Below, one piece after another: positions 42,201 to 51,585 of a stretch of 64,000 nt of DNA; position 1 is the stretch's first letter, and every line of letters begins with the position of its first letter. A model generated the notes under the pieces. That model did no database searches, was not told the origin of the DNA, and was given only the letters and a program-made list of their open reading frames with translations. A program made the translations under genes and the position numbers. The DNA comes from Hypoxylon rubiginosum (taxonomy: Eukaryota > Ascomycota > Sordariomycetes > Xylariales > Hypoxylaceae), in contig CADCXA010000046.1 of the NCBI GenBank assembly GCA_902806565.1, positions 62,001 through 126,000 on the forward strand. Direction: 5' to 3'.

Positions 42201-43435
42201 TAATATATTTTTTTATAAAAAATATTTAAAAATAAATTATATTTAAATAATTAAACATTTTTAATAAACTAAGAATTATAAATATTATTTCGTGTTAAAT
42301 TTAAAATTTATAATAAAAAATAAAAGCTTTTAATTTTATATATTTATAGTATATTTTTTAAATAAATATACGTAATATTAATATTATAATAATTAATATA
42401 TATAATTAAAAGGTTAAAAATATAATAATTTTTATATTAAAATAAAATATTAAGTTTTAGTAAAATTTAAAATAAAAAGTAAAACTTATAGTTAATTAAA
42501 TATTATTTTAAAATATTTAATTAATAGTAATTAATTTATTTATAATAAAAAAAAAGTTTTTATATTTAATTAGTTTTATATAATAAACCTTGTAAATTTT
42601 AAAAGATTTTTAATAAATAAAAATTAATATTATTTAATATATTATAAAAGATAAAATTATTTAAAAGTTATAATCGTTAAAAAACTTTATATAAAAAGTA
42701 TAAATAATAATTAATAATAAAATAAAGCTTTTTAAATTTATAAGTTATAAATTATTAAAAAAATTAATTTATTATTTATATTAATTAAAATATCGCTTAA
42801 TTAATTTAATAACTTATAAAAAAAAAAAACGTATAATATTTTTTTTAAAATTAAAAAAAAAATAAGTTTATTAAAATTATAATTTTAAATATATAAATAA
42901 AAAATTAAATATAATTAAAAGATATTAATTAATAATTTTATAAAATTTAAATAATTATTAATTAATTTAAAGGTTTTAATTTAAAAATATTTAAAAATTA
43001 ATAAAAATTAATAATAAAAAAATTAATTATATTAAATATTATATAATAATATAATTATATTATAATTTAAATTATAAGGCTTTTAAATTAAATATTTTTT
43101 ATATAATAAAAGTTTATTATTATATGGTTTTTAAAAAAGTTATAATAAAAAAAATAATAATAAAAATTTAAAATAATAAAAAACTATTAAAATAAGTTTT
43201 TTATAAAATTAATATTTTTTATAATTATAAAAAAAGATTTTTATTTGTTAGTTATTTTAAAATTTATAAAATATAAAAAGATTTTTATATAATTATTAAA
43301 ATAAAAAATTAATTTATAATATAAAAAAAATAATTATTTATTAAAGTTTTTATTTTAATTTTAAAATATATAAAAATATTTAATAGTTTTAATGTTTTTA
43401 TTATAAAATGTTTAATATATTTAAATTAATTAAAT

Positions 43436-43580
43436 TTAATATAAATAATAGTTTTATTAAATTTAATAATAATTTTATTAAGTTTAATAATAATTTTACT
43501 AAGTTTAATAATAATTTTATTAAATTTAATAACAATTTTATTAAGTTTAATAATAGTTTTATAAAATTTAATAATAAAAA
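43436..43580. repeat. 21-bp tandem repeat near the right end of the AT block
   Basis: Unit TTTAATAATAATTTTATTAA plus G/A, six to seven copies. Because 21 is a multiple of three, one frame stays open and reads as a heptad repeat (FIKFNNN). The array lies about 640 bp inside the right inverted repeat. Confidence 0.85.
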
Positions 43581-44215
43581 TTATAAAATATATATTAATT
43601 TAAAATTAAATAAAAAATATTTTATAAAAATTAAATATTCTTAGTTATATTATTTAATATTATATTAAAAAAATTAATATTATTTTAAATTTTTTTATAT
43701 ATAATAAAAATTATATAATTTATTTTATATAAAAAACTATAAATAATTATAATTTATATAAAAATATTTATAATTTAATTAATAAATTTAATATTTAAAA
43801 TATAATAATAATAAATATAATAACTTAGTTAATATAATTAAAAAATAACTTTAATATAACTAAAAAAAACAAATTAAAATATTTTTAAAAACTTATTAAT
43901 AAGTTTAATAAACTAAAAATTTTAATTATAAAATAATAAAAAATTAACTTTAATTTTAATTAAATTATAAAAAAAGTAAATTATAATTTATAAGTTAAAT
44001 AATAATATATAATAAAATTAATAAAAAATATTATTTTAAGAATTTTTATTTTAAAGAAAAATAATAAGTTTATAATATAATAAATTCGTAGTATAATAAG
44101 TTTATTAATAAATTTATAAAGTTTATTATTTTAAGTTTATTAAAAAATAAAAATAAAATAAAATAATGTTAAAACTATAATATAAATTTAATAATACATA
44201 GTATTTTCATTTATA

Positions 44216-44340
44216 GGGCATATAGCGCTAAGCCCCCTATAATTACAAGGCAAATACAGTGCTAGGACCACAGTATTTAATAAAAAAAATACGGACCGTT
44301 AGGAATTGGCGGGGTTGGCGGTTTTTAAGTCTTATGGTCC
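44216..44340 (-). repeat. Right ~125-bp inverted repeat at the edge of the AT block
   Basis: Reverse-complement partner of 21991-22115. It ends outward in CTTATGGTCC and contains ACAGTGCTAGGACCACAGT and GGCGGGGTTGGCGG. GC is normal, while the sequence left of it is AT-rich. Confidence 0.92.
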
Positions 44341-45548
44341 GCTGTCCGGGACGAAACGCGAACAACCGTTTTCGTCCCATGTTGGCGGTCGGGAGCCGGC
44401 AGAGGTAAGGGGAAAGACAGGGAGGAGGTAATGAGATTTGCAACGGATCGGTGGTGGGGTTCGGGGTCGGCGGATCTGAGTGGCTGCTTCAGATTTAATC
44501 CCTGATGCGGGATGGGCTGGCCAGGATGGTGTTTCCTGGACCACCGACCCCCTATACTTGTTTCGACTACACTGCCGTGATCCTTAGGGCGGACTTTGGG
44601 ACGAACTCGTCACGGCGATGGGTGCTTCGTTGGTATTCCCGGATTTTCTAAGACGACCTAGAATACCTAACCTCCGACCCTTTCCTGCGAGATCTTAGTC
44701 CTATATCCGATAGCAAGCAGCCACCCGGGGTGACACGCTGTAACCGATAATCTATCGAATAGGTACGGTGTGACAAATCAAGATAGATATCTCTCCTAGA
44801 TAATGACCTAGGTAACAATTCGATGCTCACGGCTATAAACGGTTACAACCCTAAACGAATGCGAAATGTCTCTACATAGCATGATTGGATACGTCTTGTA
44901 ATGTAACTCAGCTACGTATCACAGCCATCGCCAATTGGTGTTTTAAAATAGTACATATGTATCTACCTCCTAGGTGGTACCTTTCAACTGGCTAATCGCA
45001 ATGGCGATGGCTGATAACGTCATCAATTTTTTCTTCTTCCGATTCAGTTGCCGTTATGGATAACTGAAACCGGGCGACTTCTATCTTTCTATTATTCAGC
45101 AATACGGGACGCTGTCAACCACAATTGGTCAATGATCTCAACTAGAAGCCGTCGGCCATTCTTCTCGTCCTTCCCGCCTTCCAGGCATTTCGATATTATA
45201 AAAGCCTGTGGGGGTTCCAGTTTTTTTTTTCTTCTCTTCCTCCTCGCTATCATGGATGGATTATAAATGCTTCTTTTATAAACCGTAGGTACCTCCTATA
45301 TTAATCCCAGGTTCCGTCTCTGTTGATCAGAACAACACGAAACTAGAACGACCTTTAAGACTATTCCTTTCGGCTCTTAATAGACCGAACTTCTTATACC
45401 TAATAGCCGATCATTTCGGCAACGCACGCCAACATATCTGAATCTCTTTAATATCTAACGGGTACATACTGAAGATCCTGGTCGATCTCCCCGTCGCCGT
45501 ATACAGTAATACATAAGAGAAAGAGAAGAATTCCATTTTCTAGACACT
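44341..45548. other. Intergenic region upstream of the OYE gene
   Basis: Normal composition with no recognisable coding frame; the short ORFs at 44243-44830 (minus) and 45048-45266 (plus) show no motif. The last few hundred bases are the presumed promoter of the gene at 45549. Confidence 0.6.
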
Positions 45549-46866
45549 ATGACTCCCGTCGTAAACAAGGGCGCGCCCAACGTCCCCTTCTACACGCCGG
45601 TCCAGGACCCTCCCGCCGGCACGGCGCTGGACCCGGCCACAGCCCCGACGCTCTTCCAGCCGCTGAAGATCCGGGGCATGCAGCTGCAGAACCGCTTCGC
45701 CGTCTCGCCCATGTGCCAGTACAGCGCCGACGACGGCCACCTGACGGACTGGCACTTCGCGCACCTGTCGCAGTTCATCCTGCGCGGGACCGCCCTGACC
45801 GTCGTCGAGGCCACCGGCGTCCTCCCCAACGGCCGCATCACGCCGCAGTGCCCCGGCCTCTGGAAGGACAGCCAGATCGCGCCGCTGAAGCGCATCGCCG
45901 ACTTCGCGCACTCGCAGGGCCAGAAGCTCGGCGTCCAGCTCGCGCACGCCGGGCGCAAGGCCAGCACCGTGGCCCCCTGGCTGCGGCCCGCCGGCGCTAT
46001 CACCGAGCTCGCGCCCCCCGAGGACGGCGGCTGGGCCGACAACGTGTGGGCGCCTAGTTCCCTCAAGTTCGACGAGGGCTTCGCGGATCCGAAAGCTATG
46101 ACGGTCGACGACATCAAGGCCCTGGTGCAAGCGTTCGCGGACGCGGCGAGGAGAGCCGTCGCCGCGGGCGTCGACACCATCGAGATCCACGGCGCCCACG
46201 GCTACCTCATCACGCAGTTCCTGTCGCCGCTCAGCAACAAGCGGACGGATGATTACGGCGGTAGCTTCGAGAACCGGACGCGCGTGCTGCTAGAAGTAGT
46301 AGCGGCGGTGCGCGCCGCGATCCCGGAGGCCATGCCGCTGCTCCTGCGCATCTCGGCGACGGAGTGGATGGAGGCGTCGGGCGAGCCGAGCTGGGAGCTC
46401 GAGCAGACCACCCGGCTGGCCAGGCTGCTGCCCGCCGCCGGCGTGGACCTGCTGGACGTGAGCTCGGGCGGCAACAACGCGCTGCACAAGGTGCGGGCGA
46501 CCATGGTGATCCACCCGTACTACCAGGTCGACCTCGCGGGCCAGATCCGCGAGGCGCTGCGCAAAGACGGCCTGCATCTGCTGATCGGCGCCGTCGGCAT
46601 GATCACGAATGCGGAAGATGGCGCGGTCCATCGTCCAGGAGGGGGGGAAGGCGGCGGCGGCGGCGCACGACAAGGGCAGCGTCGAGGTCGCCGAAGAGGA
46701 GTCCGGCGGCCGGGTCGTCGTCACCCAGGCCGACCTAGTCCTCATGGCCCGGCAGTACCTGCGGGAGCCCGAGTTCCCACTGCGCGTGGCGCACCAGCTG
46801 GGCGTCGAGGTCAAGTGGCCGAACCAGTACCACAGGGGCGGGTGGCCTAAGGACCAGAAGATCTAA
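45549..46866 (+). CDS. NADH:flavin oxidoreductase / old yellow enzyme (YqjM-type), broken by a +1 frameshift
   Basis: This TIM-barrel FMN enzyme of the OYE family would reduce activated C=C bonds with NAD(P)H. From ATG 45549 the frame gives LFQPLKIRGMQLQNRFAVSP (35-54), then MCQYSADDGHLTDWH with the YqjM-type cysteine C56. Next come QLAHAGRKA (130-138), the substrate-binding pair in EIHGAHGYL (H214, H217), SNKRTDDYGGS and LLLRISATEW. After about residue 355 (GMITNA) the frame becomes Gly/Arg-rich nonsense. The expected continuation (MARSIVQEGGK ... DLVLMARQYLREPEF ... WPNQY) is in the next frame from 46618 to the stop at 46864-46866. One extra A in GCGGAAGATGG (46611-46620) explains the shift; no intron can. 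Allowing for it, the protein is about 438 aa, normal for fungal members. It is either a recent inactivating mutation or a sequence error. The neighbouring genes are unrelated. Confidence 0.9.
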
Positions 46867-47257
46867 GGAGCGCGATAGGAAAAAAAGGAAAGAAAGAAAG
46901 AAAGAAAAGAGGAGGTAGAGGCCCTTTTTTTATACCCCTGATATACGGGAGGGAACTTGCGACAGGAAGGAATGATATAGATAGATACATGGGATACATG
47001 GGATATGATACGACACGACACATGAAATCACAGGGCATACCTAGCGACGGGCGCTCGCGCTCTTACTGATAGGTCTGACGAGTAATGAACTATTTACATA
47101 GATATAAATGGAGATTATAGATTTTATTATACTGCTATATCTCTCTGGTACCTCCCAGTTTCAACGGGTTGCCACCAAGTTCGTGAATCAGCGCACCGAC
47201 GCCATACCTAATTCATACAACCTCCGACCGAACGATTGGCGAATTCTCGTCATTTGC
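46867..47257. other. Intergenic region between convergent genes
   Basis: It holds 3' ends of the OYE gene and of the minus-strand gene at 47258, a (GAAA)n run at 46885-46910, and short GATA/ACATGG simple repeats near 46978-47010. No gene seen. Confidence 0.6.
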
Positions 47258-47513
47258 TCAGGTAACTTTCGGAGGGTACTTGGTGCCGTTCACCTCGACC
47301 TTGGGCTCGCAGGTGCACCACTCGTCCGCGGAGATGTGGTCGAGGACGGAGGGGATGTGGCTCCCGCAGCCAAACCACGTGGTTTTGCCTGGTCAGGTTA
47401 ATAATGCACGTGTTAGATGCGAACCCGTGCTCTAGCGAACCGTAGAATTGAATCAGAAGAAGAAAAAATTGTATCGACTTACTGCAGGTCTTGCACGTTG
47501 CTTTCATACACAT
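47258..47513 (-). CDS. Small cysteine-rich conserved fungal protein, 53 aa, two exons
   Basis: Exon 1 is 47483-47513 (ATG, 10 codons plus one base), the intron 47389-47482 (GTAAGT...CCAG, 94 nt, with CTGAC close to the acceptor), and exon 2 47258-47388 ending in TGA. The product starts MCMKATCKTCSK and continues TTWFGCGSHIPSV, then CTCEPKVEVNGTKYPPK. Cysteines occur as CxxC (7, 10), a single C in WFGCGSH, and CxC (CTC), a pattern suggesting a small zinc-binding fold. It resembles a family of 50-60-aa fungal proteins with conserved TWWGCGSH-like and CTCEPKV-like motifs; its role is unknown to me. The exact phase match, canonical splice sites and motif conservation across the junction support the model. 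It is easily missed because neither exon makes a long ORF. Confidence 0.8.
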
Positions 47514-48410
47514 GTTGAGTTGATCTCGGACGTTCGCGGGGGGAGAAAGTCCTTGAGATAGGAGGTAAGGGAGGGATGTATTCAGAGTTGGCAAATGTAC
47601 GTATGACTGCAATAGCTAAAATGAAATAAAAACCCGGCAAGTTCGGAGAGCCTGGAGATATTTATCCACTTCTTTTAAGAGGGAAAAAAAAACTCTAAAA
47701 ACCCCGATGTTAACGTTCGCCGAGATAAGGGGACTTGGTGTTAGTTAGTCCCCGAGTAGCACACAGGCCGAGGAATCGGCGAGTGGGATGCCCGAGTGGA
47801 TGCCCGGAGCGAACAAGGCCGGGTGGTCGGCGAATATGAGATAAGCTTATTTATTAGCGTACTGTGTGGTCTATTGCACTAAGATATAATGGTAAGCTGA
47901 GTTTATCAGATGTGTGTATGACAACCAACTGGAGATATCTATGTCGAGTATCCCCTACCAAAGTAAGGCTTATAGTATGTTGTAACTTCTAATCTACCAG
48001 TAATCCAACATGCCCGGGTTGCCACTACCAGCCGTACTCCGTGAGGTAATGGCCTAATTAGTAAGCTTCTAGATGTTGCCTTTTTTTTTCATCCCTTTTC
48101 AATATTCTTCCCTTTCCCACTTCCTACCTCTATCCTAATCCCGACTTAAAGTGCGAACTATGGTAGAATTTACTTCTCTCTTCTAGTAGTCACCTCGCAG
48201 AGTGGACATAGCCATATAAAACGTCTTCAATATATGCTACCTCACTATGTACTTAAAAGCCTGCTTGCCACACCAACTACACCTACCCCCCGAATGCAAC
48301 ATCATGCTTGAAACGACAGGAAATAACAACGCTTCGCTAAGTATATACCGTCATTACCACATACATACGGCAGACACTCCCTATCAAGTACGGATCCTTA
48401 AGAAACCGGG
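47514..48410. other. Intergenic region
   Basis: Upstream region of the 53-aa gene and 3' flank of the peptidase gene. It contains a GC-rich patch with repeated GCCGAGGAATCGGCGAG- and CCCGAGTGGATG-like words (47765-47830). No gene recognised. Confidence 0.55.
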
Positions 48411-49361
48411 CTACTTTTCGGCCCCGATCTCGACTATCGACCTGATCAACTGCAAGACGAGTTCCCTGCCGCGGTCGATAGACTCTTGGTCGGGATGCAA
48501 AGGAACGTGGAAGAAGACCACCTTCCTGGGTCTCTGCTGCTTGTACAGGTGGGCCAGGCTCGAGAAGTAGATGAAGTCGCAGAGGTAGTGTCCTGCGTCC
48601 TCCGAGATCTGCAGCCGGAGGTCATCCTTTATTTCCGTCTTATGTATTAGTAACCAAAATTTGTCTCTTCTTTTCTTCCAAATAGAAAATTATAAATAAT
48701 ATAGAGAGACTCTTACAGGGCTACGTTCAACCCATCTCTTGTAAATCTTGTCAAGATCTAGGTCTGTTAAGAGTTCCTCGGGGACACCGCTGTAAGCAAG
48801 GCAGCATGTATTAGCGACTAACACATATAGGTAAGCTATATATATATGCAACTCACTGCCATATCCACTGATCGCCCTCGCGTCGGTGCCTCTGCTCGTC
48901 GCCAAGTAGCTGGCCGTCGACGTCCTGCTTGTCGTAGCCGTCGCGGTGGCCGCGCCGCTCGACCGAGTACACCTGCTGAGGGCCGGCCATGCCGACGTGG
49001 ACGACGTAGTCGACCTTCTGCCCGGGGTCGTCCCACAGCGTCGGGACCAGGCCCCGGACCGTCTCGTAGTTGACGCGGACCGGCCCGCGCTTCAGGATCC
49101 GGACCGCGGGTAGGTTTGCCGGGGCCTGGCGGGCCGCGGCATCCTTGACCCGCTCGGCCGGTATGTAGTCCGGCAGCGACGCGGTTATCTCCCACGCCGG
49201 GTTTACCGGGTATTGTTCCTTGAAAGGCTGTATATATATACGATACGGGTTTGGGTTAGCTAACGGGCTGTGGAACGGGTACCGATGATGGTAATGCGAC
49301 ATACCCCGAAGCCGGTGACCAACACCGTCAACTCATCCTTGGGGATATCGAGAGAACCCAT
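48411..49361 (-). CDS. Pyroglutamyl peptidase type I (peptidase family C15), 242 aa, four exons
   Basis: Cytosolic cysteine peptidase that removes N-terminal pyroglutamate. Exons: 49305-49361, 48857-49227, 48717-48789 and 48411-48638. The last acceptor could instead be 12 nt downstream, giving 48626. Splice phases agree throughout (0, 2, 0). Exon 1 encodes LTVLVTGFG, the family's first strand and loop; exon 2 follows with PFKEQYPVNPAWE. The catalytic triad is complete: Glu109 in VYSVERRGH, Cys187 in EDAGHYLCDFIYF and His211 in VVFFHVPLHPDQ. The Cys-His spacing of 24 equals that of bacterial enzymes (Cys144/His168). Introns 1 and 3 use GTATGT and GTAAGA donors. The length is normal for fungal homologues, which carry a longer middle part than the roughly 215-aa bacterial form. 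The neighbours are unrelated housekeeping genes. Confidence 0.92.
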
Positions 49362-50601
49362 GAAGCCTGGTTACTGGTAACAAACACGTGGGGAAATTCG
49401 AGATGGGGGGTGTTTCGGAAACTACGTGCAAGTCGAAAGAGAGCTGCTACTTAGCAATACGAGATAAAATCACCTAGGTGCCCGGGCTAGCCACAGTGGT
49501 CCAACTCTATAGTCTTATGATGTCAAGCATACAATAAGAACATCGAGAGCTCTGCGGGGTTTCGCTATTAGTGTTAGGAGGGGTAAAAGTAAAAGACTTT
49601 GTGAGTCGAGCTGGTCTATCTCAAAACTACAGCAGAAGAAGAGTAGAGAGAGAGCGACACTTGGTTACGATAAATTCCCCTATCGACTTGACACTTGTCG
49701 CGGATCCATATTCGAAATCTGGACGTTAGGCCGAAACGGACCAGCTCTGCGGCAGTACCTGAGGTGTCATCTGTCGGTACTGTCCTTTTTGGGATTGGAA
49801 GTTGGAGGTTTGCGAGATTTGCGAGCTACCCCAATCCGTTGGATTGCAGAAGGAGATCTTGTAGATGTTACCGTTTTCGGCGACGAATATTAGTAATTTG
49901 GAGCTGGATACGGCTTTATTTTTCACCGTTCCTGATAGCAGGTTAAGACCTTTGCATGTTCTAAGCTGAAGGTGTACATGGACGTAATGACAATGATATG
50001 AGTATGTTGGTTGGGCTGTTGGAATACGATCTTATCACATGTAGGTATTACACGTGTAGGTACATCAGGCGCTGGCCGTATGCTAAAACCCAAATTGTAT
50101 AGTGGTCAAGGCGGTGGATTTAGCGAGTTAGCGAGTTAGAGCACCTGCATCATATGTACATCATTTACTGGGCCACGTTAAATTAAACGTCGAACTTCGA
50201 GAGAGAGAGATATCCATGCATGTGTCTAAACACGCCCAAGATGTACATATGATTGATACTTCGTTCGCCTAGAAAAATACATGTACATTCCACCGAAGCA
50301 AGACAAAGGATACCTCTAGCGCTATCCAAGAGCTCTCATCGTCTATGAAATGGTAAATCATTGTTCTCTCCAAGCTCCCCCTTAGGACTTAGAAGGACCG
50401 CGCTAATTATCGGTCAAGGTCGACTACGAAGTAAGCGCTGCGAATAGTGTCAGCAGCCATGTTAGCCAGCTGTTGAGGACCATCGGGAGCTGGAGCAGAC
50501 CCAGGTAAAAAAGCAACATATGCATATGTCTGGCAGTAATGAACGCTGGGGAACATCAATGACTGATACCTATAAAATAATGTAGCGGCCATGGGCTGTA
50601 C
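49362..50601. other. Intergenic region between divergent genes
   Basis: It separates the start of the peptidase gene (minus) from the plus-strand gene at about 50602. A 61-codon minus frame (50407-50592) has a reasonable composition but no recognised motif. A plus frame at 49695-49946 looks random. TACATGTA/ACATGTA words recur from 50030 to 50290. Confidence 0.5.
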
Positions 50602-51299
50602 ATGTTCCGGTCCATGTTTGTCGCGTCCTCCACAGCCGTTCGTCTTCCCCTAGTACTTCTAGCGTAATCTCGCTGACCAACCACCACAGGCCCTCGTAGG
50701 CCTATCCGTCGCCGCAGCGGCGGGCATCGTGACGGGCAGCGGGAGCCTGGGGTTCCTGATCGGGTCGTGCCTGGGGTTCGTCGGGGGCTCGTTGCACTAC
50801 TACCGGATGTGCCTGGCGCAGGCCCTCGCGTCGCTAGACGAGCACCCGCGGCTGATGCAGCTGCACCGTATGTAACATCCAGAGTTCATTTTACCCCTTT
50901 CTGGTATCATTTCTGCTTAATCACTCCTGAGACGTGCATTAGATGAACCCATCTTCTTTCTAAACAAGCGATTACTGACTCCTGTTGTTATAGTGGCGTA
51001 CAACTTCCCTTGGTTCGGGTACCAGGTATGTAATATCTATCATCGATCTACCTTGTGAGGTAGGGTTAGGGCGGACGCAAGTATTGACATAGATTCCTAA
51101 GCACATGAGGGCAAACCAACTGCGCTCGGAATACTTCCGCGGCGGCTCGTACGCGCGCCAGGGCAACCTCATCGCCGCCTGGCAGAGCGCGTCCGCTTCG
51201 CTCGACGAGATCCACGACCGCACGACCGGGCTCATCCTCGAGGCCATCATCAAGCGCGAGGCTTCTAGGGGGGCCGTCGACGACAAGGATAAAGAGTAA
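50602..51299 (+). CDS. Conserved fungal small protein with a Gly-rich membrane segment, ~150 aa, four exons
   Basis: Three exons are well supported: 50690-50867, 50994-51025 and 51093-51299, with GTATGT donors, TAG/CAG acceptors and matching phases (1, then 0). The encoded order is a Gly/Ala-rich hydrophobic stretch (ALVGLSVAAAAGIVTGSGS followed by LGFLIGSCLGFVGGS), then HYYRMCLAQALASLDEHPRL, AYNFPWFGYQ, and a C-terminal region with SEYFRGGS, LIAAWQSASASLDEIHDR and a charged tail. The hydrophobic part is long enough for one or two membrane passes. The first exon is uncertain: ATG 50602 to 50637 followed by a 52-nt intron (GTTCGT...CAG) is in phase and gives about 150 aa, but its donor is weak. 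In-frame stops upstream of 50690 show that a 5' exon must exist. I recognise no function. Confidence 0.7.
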
Positions 51300-51585
51300 A
51301 GGGCTACTACTAATTGGGGCTTGCAAGGGGCTAGATTAGGTTAATACCTATTATATATCGAGGATAGAGAAACGTAAATAGATGGGTAGGAAGAGCACGC
51401 TCATCGCCTGGTCAATGTATATGTATGTGATGGATTTGCATTTATAGCCTCAAATCTCTTGCGATAGCCACCAGGCTCGAAATCAACGCAATGCGCCCAA
51501 AAAACGAATCCCATATGTGCAACGAAAAGCACAAAATCCTCATGCCCAAACCCTCCCCCGTATCCTGTAAAAACATCATCCATCC

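Larger units (their letters stand above)
22116..44215. other. 22-kb AT-rich, RIP-degraded interior without genes
   Basis: GC is about 5-12% in lines counted, with near-absence of CpA/TpG. No ORF above about 80 codons occurs; the one at 43408-43644 is the translation of a 21-bp tandem repeat. There are several AT-rich tandem arrays, a poly-T run at 26786-26803 and (TA)n runs such as 39790-39807. No residual transposon domain is recognisable by eye. Confidence 0.85.
21991..44340. mobile_element. 22.3-kb inverted-repeat-bounded AT-rich segment (putative element or split MITE)
   Basis: Matching inverted repeats (21991-22115 and 44216-44340) lie exactly at the two GC-to-AT transitions. No transposase, reverse transcriptase or other ORF survives inside. 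Two readings fit. It may be a large terminal-inverted-repeat transposon whose interior was destroyed by RIP while the short ends escaped. Or it may be a small fold-back MITE of about 250 bp into which RIP-degraded transposons inserted, splitting the two halves. No clear target-site duplication is visible at the outer edges (AGGGT on the left, GCTGT on the right), so the outer boundaries are not proven. Confidence 0.5.

Noticed and set aside
43408..43644. 78-codon plus frame with FIKFNNN heptads
   Set aside because: It is the translation of a 21-bp AT-rich tandem repeat; periodicity keeps the frame open.
22116..44215. Regional centromere
   Set aside because: AT-rich RIP-degraded DNA is compatible, but fungal regional centromeres of this type are usually much longer, and sequence alone gives no evidence of centromeric chromatin.
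21991..44340. Starship-type giant element
   Set aside because: No tyrosine-recombinase captain gene or cargo genes; Starships lack 125-bp terminal inverted repeats.
45540..46814. Long minus-strand and alternate-frame ORFs over the OYE gene
   Set aside because: High GC-third-position coding sequence leaves antisense frames open; the plus frame has all OYE motifs.
47739..48010. Possible solo LTR starting TGTTAG and ending CCAACA
   Set aside because: No 5-bp target duplication at the flanks, no second copy in the window, no primer-binding site or internal remnant.
50407..50592. 61-codon minus frame starting MAATLFYRYQ
   Set aside because: Composition is protein-like, but no motif, no flanking exons found, and it lies in the promoter region of the plus-strand gene; kept only as a remote possibility.
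51401..51583. 60-codon minus frame directly after the glycosylase stop
   Set aside because: No motif and no plausible splice to the preceding gene; most likely 3' UTR.
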